A DNA stretch of 64,000 nt from Actinomadura luteofluorescens (GTDB lineage Bacteria > Actinomycetota > Actinomycetes > Streptosporangiales > Streptosporangiaceae), in assembly GCF_013409365.1 (NCBI RefSeq), contig NZ_JACCBA010000001.1, positions 3,906,001 through 3,970,000 of the forward strand, read 5' to 3'. The first letter of the stretch is position 1, and each line of letters opens with the position of its first letter. This document shows positions 7,763-15,835 of the stretch, piece after piece. The notes under the pieces are model-generated. The model was not told where the DNA came from and ran no database searches. It saw nothing but the letters and a program-made list of their open reading frames with translations. A program made the translations under genes and the position numbers.

Positions 7763-8548
7763 TCAGTGGCCCAGGCGACTGGAGAGTTCGCGCGCGGAGG
7801 ACGTGACGCCCTCGATGATCTCCAGGAGGCGGCTGCCGCGGAAGCCGTCGTTGACTCCGCCCAGGCTGAGGGTGGCGGCGAGCTCGCCCTGCGCGTCGAA
7901 GACGGGGGCGGCGACGGCGCCGACGCCGTAGAGGTAGTCCTCCTCACTGATCGCGTAGCCGTCGCGGGCGATCTTTTCGAGCCGTTCCTCGAGGGTCGCC
8001 GCGTCGACCAGCGTGTGCGAGGTGTACTGGTCGAGGGTGCGGGCGAGCCAGCGTTCGCGCAGCTCGGCGGAGAAGGCGAGCATGACCACCGGCCCGGCGG
8101 CGGTGTGGTACGGCAGGACCGTCCCGACGCCGACCGTGTTGACCCGTACGGGGTTGTTGCCCTGGAAGATGTCGACGCAGACGGCGCCGTCGGGGCCGGG
8201 GATCATGAGGTAGGCGGTGTCGCCGAACCGGTCGGCCAGGCCCCGCAGGAACGGGACCGCCTCGCTGCGCAGGCTCAGTTCGGCGAGCGCGACGGCGCCG
8301 ACGCGGAAGGGGCGCATGGTGAGCCGGTAGGTGGCGCCCTCGCCCCGGGTCAGCCAGCCGGCCTGGATCAGTGTCGCGGCGAGCCGGTGGACCGTGGTCT
8401 TGTTCATGCCGGTGGCCGCGGTGAGGTCCGCGAGGGTGAGGTTGGGTCTCTCCCGGGTGAAGCTCTCCATGAGCTGGCAGGCCTTGAGCACCGACACCAC
8501 GACGTTCTTGGGGTCGACGCCCGGGCCCTCCTGGTCATCGGAGGCCAT
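7763..8548 (-). CDS. IclR-family transcriptional regulator
   Basis: A 261-residue regulator. Residues about 15-75 form the IclR winged helix-turn-helix (VLKACQLMESFTRERPNLTLADLTAATGMNKTTVHRLAATLIQAGWL), and residues 85-255 the effector domain, with PVRVNTVGVGTVLPYHTAAG and YLYGVGAVAAPVFDAQG as typical ligand-pocket loops. Start ATG at 8548 follows GGGAGG. It lies just beyond the minus-strand half of the catabolic locus and is the obvious candidate for its regulator; shared TTCCG-type sites at its own promoter and at the divergent operon promoter support this. Confidence 0.88.
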   Translation of the reverse strand: MASDDQEGPGVDPKNVVVSVLKACQLMESFTRERPNLTLADLTAATGMNKTTVHRLAATLIQAGWLTRGEGATYRLTMRPFRVGAVALAELSLRSEAVPFLRGLADRFGDTAYLMIPGPDGAVCVDIFQGNNPVRVNTVGVGTVLPYHTAAGPVVMLAFSAELRERWLARTLDQYTSHTLVDAATLEERLEKIARDGYAISEEDYLYGVGAVAAPVFDAQGELAATLSLGGVNDGFRGSRLLEIIEGVTSSARELSSRLGH

Positions 8549-8564
8549 CTGACCTCCCTGAGCG

Positions 8565-8579
8565 TTCCGTAATCCGGTC
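8565..8579. promoter_or_regulatory. Candidate IclR box upstream of the iclR-type gene
   Basis: TTCCGTAATCCGG, 17 bases upstream of the IclR start, matches the site TTCCGCTATCCGG near the divergent operon promoter at 11380 in 11 of 13 positions. Autoregulation is inferred. Confidence 0.4.
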
Positions 8580-8591
8580 CATATTCCGATT

Positions 8592-10212
8592 CTATCGATC
8601 CCTGGGGGGCGGCGAGCTCAGGGCGTGCGTGGCCGCGGCGTAGGCGTAGGTGTGGTTGCGCGCGTTCGCGAGGCCGGTGACATAGCCCTTGAGCTCCTTG
8701 GTGGCGGCGGCGTTGCCGGTGGCGTAGAGGCCGGTCACCGTCGAGCCGTCCCGCCGTCTGACGCGGGCGTGGCCGTCGATCCACAGCCCGAGCGTGCCCA
8801 TCCCGAAGCCGACGATCGACAGGGGGAGGGCGTAGTAGGGCGGTGTGGCGAGCGGGCCGAGGTTCGGGTTGGGCGTGTGGAGGGGATCGCCGTAGGCGCG
8901 GCGGATGAAGGGGAGGGAGCCGCGGTGGAACTCCGGGTCCTCGCCGCGTTCCGCGTTCCCGTTGTAGGTCGCGAAAGTCGCGGCCAGCCCGTCGGGGTCG
9001 ATGCCCGCGGCGCGCGCGAGCTCCTCCGGCGAGTCCGCGCGGACGATCGAGTCCGGCCAGGGGTCCCCCGGTCCGTAGGGTCCCAGCCGGTAGCGGCGGT
9101 GGAACTCCTCGTCGGCCAGGAACCAGCAGGGGTGGTTGGCCCACCGCTTGTTCCTGCCGTCGAAGCGGCGCAGCGCCCCGATCAGCGCGCCGTAGTAGCT
9201 CTCGTCGCCGAAGCGGCGCCCGTCCCGGTTGACGATCATCGAGTGCGGCAGTCCGAGATGCTCCAGCAGCGGCCGGCACAGCGGCACGTCGCTGCCGGGG
9301 TGGGTCTCCCCGGGGAAGTGGAAGCCCACGCTGAAGAAGGGGTCGGCGCCCCGGACGGTCGCCGCGCCCGCCCGCTGCGCCAGCAGCAGGGCGTCGCCCT
9401 CCACGACGGGCGGTGCGGATTCGACGAGGGCGGGGACGTCCTCCAGCTCGCCGGCGTCGGGGGCGTAGCCGTACCCGCCGGAGGCGATCAGCACGCCGTG
9501 CCTGGCCCTCACCGTCACGCGTCCGTCCGGCCCTTCGAGGACCGCGCCCGTGACCGCGTTGCCGTCCGTCAGGAGCTCGGTCGCGCGGTGCCGCAGGAGG
9601 CAGTCGACGCCGCGCTCGACGAGCGCCGCGCGGACGAACGCCGCCGAAAGGCCGGAGCCGTGCGTGAGCAGGTCCTGTTCGGCGCCGCGCCGCCGGTCGT
9701 CGGCGGGGTCGAGGGCACGCGCGGAATAGATGTCGCTCCGCGGCACGCCGATCTCGTAGTAGGGGCTCGGCCTCAGCTTGTCCCGCCAGGCGCCGAGGGC
9801 CGCGCCGGGGAGGACGCACTCCAGCAGGCGCCCTTCGGCGGTCGATCCCGGTGCCGGGTGATAGAGATCGGGGCAGTCGCGGATCACCTCGAACGGCACG
9901 CCGGCCGCGCGGTACCACCGGGTGGCCTCGACGGCGAGTTCCAGGTAGGCGCGCCGGGCGCGGCGGTCGACCGGACGGCCCTCCCCCTGAACGTGGTCCA
10001 TGTACGCCTCGGTCGCGGCGAGCGAGTCGTCGCCGCCGGCCAGGGCCGCTGGCGCCGACCCAGACGAAGCCGCCGCTGTAGGCGGCCACGCCGCCCACCA
10101 TGTCGGACCGTTCCACGACCAGGACGTCCGCCCCGAGGTCGTGGGCGCGGACGGCACCGGCCAGGCCGCCGAGGCCGCCTCCGACGCACAGGAAGTCGAC
10201 GGTGCGTTCCAT
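8592..10212 (-). pseudogene. FAD-dependent oxidoreductase (fumarate reductase/KstD type) with one frameshift
   Basis: The FAD-binding N-terminus MERTVDFLCVGGGLGGLAGA (GxGxxG) continues as VVERSDMVGGVAAYSGGFVWVGAS in one frame, then a single extra G near 10047 moves the rest into the next frame: ALAGGDDSLAATEAYMDHV onward for about 480 residues to the stop at 8592. The joined protein would be about 540 residues, normal for the flavoprotein family of 3-ketosteroid dehydrogenases and fumarate reductases, and ends with TGLYATGNAAATKELKGYVTG, the FAD-contact segment. Everything outside the one-base shift looks selected, so this is either a recent inactivation or a sequencing error in a G/C run. 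It probably oxidises or reduces a C-C bond next to a carboxyl or keto group in the pathway. Confidence 0.75.
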
Positions 10213-10289
10213 GTTCACCTCTCGGCCGTGGTGGCGGGGGGCATGTGCCTCCTCGACGGGCTGCGTTTCGGGTGGAGCACCGTTCGCCC

Positions 10290-11198
10290 TCAGAGCACGG
10301 CGACGGGGGTGACCGGCGAGCCGGTGCCTCCGGGGACGGCCAGCGGGCCGATGACGAGCATGAAGTCGTCGCGGCCCTCGGCGGCGAGCGCGTCCGCCAG
10401 TTCGTCGAGCGCCATGCTGTGCACGAGGTGGACGCCCAGGTAGACGAGCGCGAGCACGTGCACCGGGAGCCGGCAGTCGTCGACCGCGACGGGGAAGGCG
10501 TCGCCGGGGCCGTCCGTCCCGACCACGGCGGCGTCCCGGTCGGCGACGAAGCGCAGCGCGTCGGGGTGCAGGCCGGACAGGTGCCCGTACCGGTCGCCGG
10601 AGTCGGGGGCGGGCGCGGGCGCGGGCGCGCTCCACCGGCCGGTGCGGACGATCAGCGCGTCGCCCGGGCCGAGGCCGGGCGCGGCGGCGGCGAGTTCGTC
10701 GTGGCCGACGGCCGTGCCGGCGGGAAGGTGCTCCACCCCGCGCAGCCGCGGGATGTCGGCCAGGACGGCGCGGGTCACCACGGGGACGGCGGCCGTGATG
10801 TCGCATCGGGCCGCGCCGTCCGGGCCGGTCATCGACGCGAAGTCGCGGCCTCCGTACCCGCGGCCGCGGTGCCCGATGTGGCTCAGCGCGTCCATGTGCG
10901 TGATCTCCAGGCCGTGGCACTCGGAGGTCAGCCGGTCACTCGCGGCCTGGACGTCGCCGCCCGCGTTGGAGCCCCACCACGTGATCATCTGGTGTTCGAA
11001 GGCGGTGTCGCCGGCGCGGGGGTAGTAGGCCGGCAGTCCGTTCCTGAGCGGTCTGGTCAGCGAGATCGCGCGGCCGGTGCGGACGCCGCCCGCGGCGGCG
11101 CGGACGCGCTCGGGTCCGGCGAGGTTGAGCGCGCCGCGCTCGTCCTCGTCCCCCCAGCGGCCCCAGTTCGCGCCGAGCCCCGGCCAGAACGTGTCCAT
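10290..11198 (-). CDS. Cyclase-family metal-dependent hydrolase
   Basis: A 302-residue protein of the kynurenine-formamidase/cyclase superfamily. The metal motif appears as CHGLEITHMDALSHIGH (HxxxxTHxDxxxH), and the C-terminal GPLAVPGGTGSPVTPVAVL is the conserved end that closes the active site. GLGPGDALIVRTG and a stretch of Ala-Pro repeats (PAPAPAP) lie between. Start ATG at 11198 is chosen for the GGGGGAG ribosome site. These enzymes hydrolyse amide, lactone or cyclic substrates using Zn or Mn. It is transcribed with the FAD oxidoreductase and divergent from the lyase operon. Confidence 0.85.
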   Translation of the reverse strand: MDTFWPGLGANWGRWGDEDERGALNLAGPERVRAAAGGVRTGRAISLTRPLRNGLPAYYPRAGDTAFEHQMITWWGSNAGGDVQAASDRLTSECHGLEITHMDALSHIGHRGRGYGGRDFASMTGPDGAARCDITAAVPVVTRAVLADIPRLRGVEHLPAGTAVGHDELAAAAPGLGPGDALIVRTGRWSAPAPAPAPDSGDRYGHLSGLHPDALRFVADRDAAVVGTDGPGDAFPVAVDDCRLPVHVLALVYLGVHLVHSMALDELADALAAEGRDDFMLVIGPLAVPGGTGSPVTPVAVL

Positions 11199-11335
11199 GT
11201 GCTCCCCCAGCCGCGCATCGATCGGAAGATGTTCCGGATGACGGACTATCACACGAGAGCTTCGGCGCCGTCAACACTCCCGCCGAATCCCTTTGACCAG
11301 CCCTCTTCTGATCGGATCTCGCCGGATCGAACTCA

Positions 11336-11364
11336 TTGACAGCCACGAAACCGGTATCTAGTGT
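11336..11364 (+). promoter_or_regulatory. Sigma-70-type promoter of the lyase-importer operon
   Basis: TTGACA at 11336-11341, a 17-base spacer, and TAGTGT at 11359-11364. The -35 is a perfect consensus and the spacing is ideal for the housekeeping sigma factor. Transcription would begin near 11371, about 33 bases before the lyase start. Confidence 0.65.
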
Positions 11365-11379
11365 CATCCCCGAAATCTG

Positions 11380-11394
11380 TTCCGCTATCCGGAA
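11380..11394. promoter_or_regulatory. Candidate IclR operator downstream of the operon promoter
   Basis: TTCCGctatcCGGAA, an inverted repeat with five-base arms, sits about ten bases after the expected transcription start and overlaps the lyase ribosome site (GGAAAGG). A bound repressor here would block transcript or translation. Confidence 0.45.
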
Positions 11395-11403
11395 AGGCTG
11401 GCC

Positions 11404-12270
11404 ATGACAGCGACGCGCCTCCGTGAACTGATGGCAGACGACGTGGTCTTCGCCCCCGGCGTATGGGACGGGCTGACCGCCCGCCTGGCCGAGCAGGCCG
11501 GCTTCCCGGCCCTCTGCGCCTCGGGCTTCGCGATCTCCGCGGCACTCGGCCTGCCCGACGCGGAGCTGTACACGATGTCGGAGAACCTCGACGCCGTCCG
11601 CAGGATCGCCGAGGCGAGCGACCTGCCGGTCATCGCCGACATCGACACCGGCTACGGCAACGCCCTGAACGCCGCCCGGACGGCCCGCCGGTTCGCCGAC
11701 GCGGGGGTCGCCGCGGTCTTCATGGAGGACCAGGAGGCCCCGAAGCGCTGCCCGATCTGCGTCGGCGACCCCGTCCCGGTGATCTCCCTGGAGGAGGCCG
11801 CCGGGAAGATCCGGGCCGTCCGCGACGCGGCCGGCGACCGGCTGGTGGTGATCGCCCGCACCGACACGGCGGGCGAGGAGGCGCTGGAGCGGGCGGAGGC
11901 CTACGCCGCCGCGGGCGCCGAGATGATCATGCCGGTCACCAGGACCTTCACCGGCGTCGACGAGTGGGCCGCCTGCGCCGAGCGCGCCGGCGTCCCGCTG
12001 ATGGCCACGCTCACCGCGTCCACCTGGGTCGAGCGCGACTTCACCCCGGAGGTGCTGCGCGAGGTCGGCGTGCGGCTGGCGCTCCTGCCCACGCAGATCC
12101 TCCTGTCCGCCACCGGGGCGATGCGCGCGACGCTCCGCCGGCTGCGGTCCGGGGAGCCGCCCGCCGAGGTCAGCGCGGACGCGCTCCCCCACCACGACTT
12201 CGTCGACCTGATCGGCTTCGCCGACATCGAGAAGGCGCAGGAGAAGTACCTGCCCGCGACCGGAGCCTGA
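11404..12270 (+). CDS. Isocitrate lyase/PEP mutase superfamily lyase (alkylmalate lyase-like)
   Basis: A 288-residue TIM-barrel enzyme. Family landmarks: PGVWDGLTARLAEQAGF, VIADIDTGYGNALNAARTARRF (metal-binding D-x-D), AVFMEDQ, the active-site loop KRCPICVGD with the catalytic Cys of the KRCG-type motif, VIARTDT and AEMIMP. Such enzymes cleave or make the bond next to a keto acid: 2-methylisocitrate lyase, 2,3-dimethylmalate lyase, oxaloacetate decarboxylase. Immediately followed by a dehydratase pair, as in dimethylmaleate degradation of nicotinate fermenters, so an alkylmalate substrate yielding pyruvate plus a short acid is the best guess. The KRCPIC loop differs from the common KRCGH. Confidence 0.85.
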   Translation: MTATRLRELMADDVVFAPGVWDGLTARLAEQAGFPALCASGFAISAALGLPDAELYTMSENLDAVRRIAEASDLPVIADIDTGYGNALNAARTARRFADAGVAAVFMEDQEAPKRCPICVGDPVPVISLEEAAGKIRAVRDAAGDRLVVIARTDTAGEEALERAEAYAAAGAEMIMPVTRTFTGVDEWAACAERAGVPLMATLTASTWVERDFTPEVLREVGVRLALLPTQILLSATGAMRATLRRLRSGEPPAEVSADALPHHDFVDLIGFADIEKAQEKYLPATGA

Positions 12271-12283
12271 GAAGGGAGTGCGG

Positions 12284-13588
12284 ATGACCAGCACGGACCA
12301 GGACCCCGCGCCCCCGGCCGGGACGGCGCGGACCATCACCGAGAAGATCCTCGCCCGCGCGGCCGGGCTCGACGGCGTGCGCGCCGGGCAGAACCACGCC
12401 TTCCGGCCGGACTACATGGTGGCCTACGACTTCCCCGGCTACACCGACCTGATGTTCAAGCAGATGCACGACGACTTCGGGATCACCGAGGTCGACGACC
12501 CCGAGCGCTACCTGATCTTCATCGACCACATGCTGTCCAAGGGCGACGGCCGCGAGCGGCAGGTCCACGACGTCACCCGGCGCTGGGGCGAGTTCTACGG
12601 CATCACCGTGCACGAGGGCCGCGGCATCGGCCACCAGGTGGCGGCCGAGATGGGGTACGCGCTGCCTGGAACGTTCCTCATCCACTTCGACGGGCACATC
12701 AGCGGGCTCGGCGCGTTCGGCGCCCTCGGCTGGGGCGTGCGCCGGGACCTGCTGGAGGCCTGGGTCAGCGGCCGGATCTTCCTGGACGTGCCCGCCTCCA
12801 CGCGCTTCGACCTCACCGGCGCGTTCGCCCCCGGCGTCGACAACCGCGACCTCATCCACGAGATCATCTCCCGGGTCGGCGCGGACGGCTGCGCGCACCA
12901 GGTCATGGAGTTCACCGGCCCCGGCGCGGAGGCGATGAGCATCGGCCGCCGGCAGGGCCTGTGCGGGATGGCCATGTTCACCGGCGCCGTCTCGGCCGTC
13001 TTCAACCCCGACGGGCTGTCCCTGGAGTACGCCCGGCGCGTCGCCCGCACGGAGTTCGAGCCGCTGTCCAGCGACCCGGGCGCCTCCTATGCCGCGACCC
13101 ACCGGATCGACCTCGACACCCTGCGCCCCAGGGTCGTGCTCCCCGGATCGGCCCGTGCCGCCAACACCCTCGGCGTGGACGAGGCCGCCGGGACGCCCAT
13201 CACCCGCGCGTTCATCGGCTCCTGCGCCAGCGGCCGGATCGAGGACATCAGGGCCGCGGCCGAGATCCTGCGCGGCCGCCGCGTCGCCTCCGGCGTGCAG
13301 CTCAACGTCGTCCCGACCTCGCAGGTCATCCACCGGCAGGCCGAGGAGGAGGGGCTGCTGGACGTGCTGCGCGAGGCCGGGGCGGACGTGGCCGTCTCCA
13401 GCTGCGACTTCTGCTTCGGCTACGCCAGGCCGCTCCAGGAGGGCGAGAGCTGCATCTCCACCGGGGTGCTGAACATCTCGGGGCGCATGGGCAGCCCCGG
13501 CGCCGACATCTACATGGGATCGGCCTACACCGTCGCGGCCAGCGCCGTGGCCGGCCGCATCACCGACCCGCGGGAGGTGATGGCGTGA
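12284..13588 (+). CDS. Aconitase-family hydro-lyase, large subunit (LeuC/DmdA type)
   Basis: A 434-residue [4Fe-4S] protein. The three cluster cysteines are visible as GSCASGR and SSCDFCFG (CxxC). TITEKILARAAG at the start, FIDHMLSKGDG and GIGHQVAAEMGYALPGTFLIHFDGHISGLGAFGALGWGV match the catalytic core of the LeuC/homoaconitase group. ATG at 12284 is chosen since GAAGGGAG lies just upstream; GTG at 12278 is possible. The stop overlaps the small-subunit start. The substrate is unlikely to be isopropylmalate because this copy sits with a lyase, importer and CoA ligase rather than with leu genes; (de)hydration of an alkylmaleate/alkylmalate is inferred. Confidence 0.85.
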   Translation: MTSTDQDPAPPAGTARTITEKILARAAGLDGVRAGQNHAFRPDYMVAYDFPGYTDLMFKQMHDDFGITEVDDPERYLIFIDHMLSKGDGRERQVHDVTRRWGEFYGITVHEGRGIGHQVAAEMGYALPGTFLIHFDGHISGLGAFGALGWGVRRDLLEAWVSGRIFLDVPASTRFDLTGAFAPGVDNRDLIHEIISRVGADGCAHQVMEFTGPGAEAMSIGRRQGLCGMAMFTGAVSAVFNPDGLSLEYARRVARTEFEPLSSDPGASYAATHRIDLDTLRPRVVLPGSARAANTLGVDEAAGTPITRAFIGSCASGRIEDIRAAAEILRGRRVASGVQLNVVPTSQVIHRQAEEEGLLDVLREAGADVAVSSCDFCFGYARPLQEGESCISTGVLNISGRMGSPGADIYMGSAYTVAASAVAGRITDPREVMA

Positions 13589-14118
13589 CGGCGCCCGTCG
13601 TGCCCGGCGTCCTGCGCGGACGCGTCGCCTGGGTGTTCGGCGACGACTTCGACGTCGACCTGATCGTCGGCGTGGAGAACATCAAGTACTACGACGCCGA
13701 CAAGCTGCGCGCCGTCTGCATGCGGGCCTTCGACCCCGGTTTCGTGGACAGCGTCGAGCCCGGGGACGTGGTGGTGGGCGGACGCAACTTCGGTTACGGG
13801 CACCCGCACTACCCGCCGCTGGTCGCGCTGCGGAACGCGGGCATCAGCGCCGTCCTCGCCGAGTCGTTCTCCCCCGGCTTCTGGCGCGGTGAGACCTACA
13901 ACGGGATGCCGCTGGTGACCGTGCCGGGCATCGCCTCGGCCGTGCGGCGGTTCGACGCCGTCGAGGTCGACTGGCGCAGGGCCCGGGTGCGGCTGGCGGA
14001 CGGCACCGAGCTGGCGGGCTCCCCGCCCAGCGAGCGCGTCGTCAAGGTCATCGAGGCCGGCGGCAGCCTGAACCTGCTGCTGCGCGAGCACGCCCGCCGG
14101 AAGCCGGCGGAGGGCTGA
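13585..14118 (+). CDS. Aconitase-family hydro-lyase, small (swivel) subunit (LeuD/DmdB type)
   Basis: A 177-residue swivel domain. VAWVFGDDFDVDLIVGVENIKYYDADKL corresponds to the opening GDNIDTDxIIPARY of LeuD, and VVGGRNFGYGHPHYPPLVALRNAGISAVLAESF to the conserved GxNFGxGSSREHA loop, here GYGHPHYPP rather than GCGSSREHA. The change in this substrate-recognition loop implies a substrate other than isopropylmalate or citrate. GTG start overlaps the large-subunit stop by four bases (GTGA), with GGGAGGTGA just upstream, so the two are translationally coupled. Confidence 0.82.
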   Translation: MTAPVVPGVLRGRVAWVFGDDFDVDLIVGVENIKYYDADKLRAVCMRAFDPGFVDSVEPGDVVVGGRNFGYGHPHYPPLVALRNAGISAVLAESFSPGFWRGETYNGMPLVTVPGIASAVRRFDAVEVDWRRARVRLADGTELAGSPPSERVVKVIEAGGSLNLLLREHARRKPAEG

Positions 14119-14119
14119 C

Positions 14120-15808
14120 ATGCGGGGACGCCATTTCGACACCGGCCACGGCCAGATCCGCGTCTGGCTCACGGACGACCGTCCGGGCGTGCTGGTGCTG
14201 CCGGGCATCCGCTGGTCGGGCCGGCCGCTCACGGAGGAGATCGCGCTCTGCGCGCCCGGGCATCCGGTGGCGGTGGCCGATCTGCCGGGAGTGGGCGGGT
14301 CCGCGCCCGGAGCGGCCGACGGCGTCGGCGCGGCCGCGGACGCGCTCGCCCAGGTGGCGGGCGCCCTGGGCGTCCACACCGTCGTCGGGCTGGACATGAG
14401 CTGCGACCTGGCCGCGGCCGTCGCGGGACGTGTCCCGGGCTGCCGCGAACTCGTCCAGGTGGACCGCGGCCATCTCACAGCCGCGCGGGAGACCGCGCCA
14501 CCCGACGTCACGCCGCGCGGCGACGGCACCCACCTGTCTCGGCTGTGGCAGACGGTGCGGAACGCCCATCTGTTCGCGCCGGGCTCGGAGCGCGCGACGG
14601 TGCCGGGACGGGCCGAACTGCCCAGCCCGGCCGCGCTGGACCGCACCGTCGTCGCGTTCGCGGAGCGGCCCGAGGCCTTCACCGCACTGTGGCAGACCTG
14701 GTGCCGCGCGGGCGAGGACCCGCTCGCCGGCGGCCGTCCGGTCACCGCCCAGGTCAACCCGGAGGGCACCGGCCCGACATCCGTCCACGAGTGGCTCGGC
14801 AGGCTGTCGAAGGCCCACGGGCACCCCGCGCCCGAGACGCCGGACGGGACGTCGCCGGACAGGCCGGAGGCGGCGCGTGACCGCGCACGGCGGGCGCTGC
14901 CCCTGGCCGGAGGTCAGGCGTGCGGGACGCCGTCCAGCCCGGTCGTCATCCGGGAGACGGCGATCCGGCGCGCGTTCACCGACACCTCGGTGGGGCAGAT
15001 CCACGTGCGCCTCGCGGGAGACCCGGCGGCGCCGCCCCTGCTCGCGCTGCATTCGGCACCCGGGTCGGCGGGGCTCCTCGAACCGCTGATGCGCGGTCTG
15101 GCCGAGGACTTCCACGTGATCGCCCCGGACTACCCGGGCAACGGCGAATCCGACAAGCCGTGGCGCGACGGGATCGACATCGGCCGGCTCGCCGACGTGA
15201 TGGCCGAGGTCGCCGAGCGGCACGCGGGCTGCCCGGCGTTCCTCTGGGGCACGCACACCGGAGCACTGATCGCGCTGGAGATGTGCGTGCGCCGAGCCGA
15301 CCTGGTGCGGCGCGCCGTCCTGGAGGCGCCGCCCCTGCTGCCGCCCGACTTCACCGCCGACATCCTGGAGCACTACCTGCCGCCCCTGCGGGCGGACCGT
15401 TTCGGCTCCCACCTGGTGCGGGCGTGGGGCATGCGGCACGACATGTTCCTGTTCTGGCCGTGGTACCGGGACCGGACCGCAGCCGACCGTCCGCTGCGGG
15501 TCCCGCGCGCCCGCGAACTGCACGACTGGACCGTGGGCCTTCTCCAGAGCGGCCCGACCTACCACCTCAGTTACGCGGCGGCCTTCCGGTACCCGACCCG
15601 GGACCGGCTGCCGAAGCTCACGGTGCCGGCGCTGATCTGCGCCGGGCCCGACGACATGCTGGCCGACAACCTCCCGGCCCTGCGCTCCGCGGCACCGGAC
15701 GGCGTCACCCTCGCCACCACGCCCGCGACCTGCTGGTACCCCGACCAGGATCCCGCCGCGGTCGCCGAGACCGTCCGGCGCTACCGGGACTATCTCGCCG
15801 CCGCCTGA
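14120..15808 (+). CDS. Tandem alpha/beta-hydrolase fusion with non-serine nucleophile positions
   Basis: One uninterrupted 562-residue frame with two alpha/beta-hydrolase folds. The N-terminal half (about 1-255) starts RVWLTDDRPGVLVLPGIRWSG and carries TVVGLDMSCDLAAAV at the nucleophile elbow. The C-terminal half (about 285-560) starts FTDTSVGQIHVRLAG, has IAPDYPGNGESDKP and the elbow LWGTHTGALIALEM. Neither elbow is a canonical GxSxG: the nucleophile position is Asp in the first and His in the second. No ATG lies before the second domain; a GTG near 14990 could start it separately. The ATG at 14120 follows the dehydratase stop by one base. Role in the pathway could be ester, thioester or C-C hydrolysis; catalytic competence of each half is doubtful. 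Confidence 0.75.
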   Translation: MRGRHFDTGHGQIRVWLTDDRPGVLVLPGIRWSGRPLTEEIALCAPGHPVAVADLPGVGGSAPGAADGVGAAADALAQVAGALGVHTVVGLDMSCDLAAAVAGRVPGCRELVQVDRGHLTAARETAPPDVTPRGDGTHLSRLWQTVRNAHLFAPGSERATVPGRAELPSPAALDRTVVAFAERPEAFTALWQTWCRAGEDPLAGGRPVTAQVNPEGTGPTSVHEWLGRLSKAHGHPAPETPDGTSPDRPEAARDRARRALPLAGGQACGTPSSPVVIRETAIRRAFTDTSVGQIHVRLAGDPAAPPLLALHSAPGSAGLLEPLMRGLAEDFHVIAPDYPGNGESDKPWRDGIDIGRLADVMAEVAERHAGCPAFLWGTHTGALIALEMCVRRADLVRRAVLEAPPLLPPDFTADILEHYLPPLRADRFGSHLVRAWGMRHDMFLFWPWYRDRTAADRPLRVPRARELHDWTVGLLQSGPTYHLSYAAAFRYPTRDRLPKLTVPALICAGPDDMLADNLPALRSAAPDGVTLATTPATCWYPDQDPAAVAETVRRYRDYLAAA

Positions 15809-15835
15809 CGGCGCCTTCTCCGAGGAGACCACCCC

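Larger units (their letters stand above)
11199..11403. promoter_or_regulatory. Divergent control region of the catabolic locus
   Basis: A 205-base gap, AT-richer than its surroundings, between the minus-strand hydrolase and the plus-strand lyase operon. It contains the plus-strand promoter at 11336-11364, a TTCCG...CGGAA site at 11380, and on the other side an inverted repeat CGGAAgatgTTCCG at 11223-11236 close to the hydrolase start. Confidence 0.6.

Noticed and set aside
8625..11339. 904-residue plus-strand frame across the flavoprotein and hydrolase
   Set aside because: It mirrors the real minus-strand proteins, has no domain and no start signal.
12278..14118. LeuCD of leucine biosynthesis
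   Set aside because: Family is right, but the altered swivel loop and the neighbours (lyase, importer, CoA ligase, IclR) argue for a catabolic paralogue.
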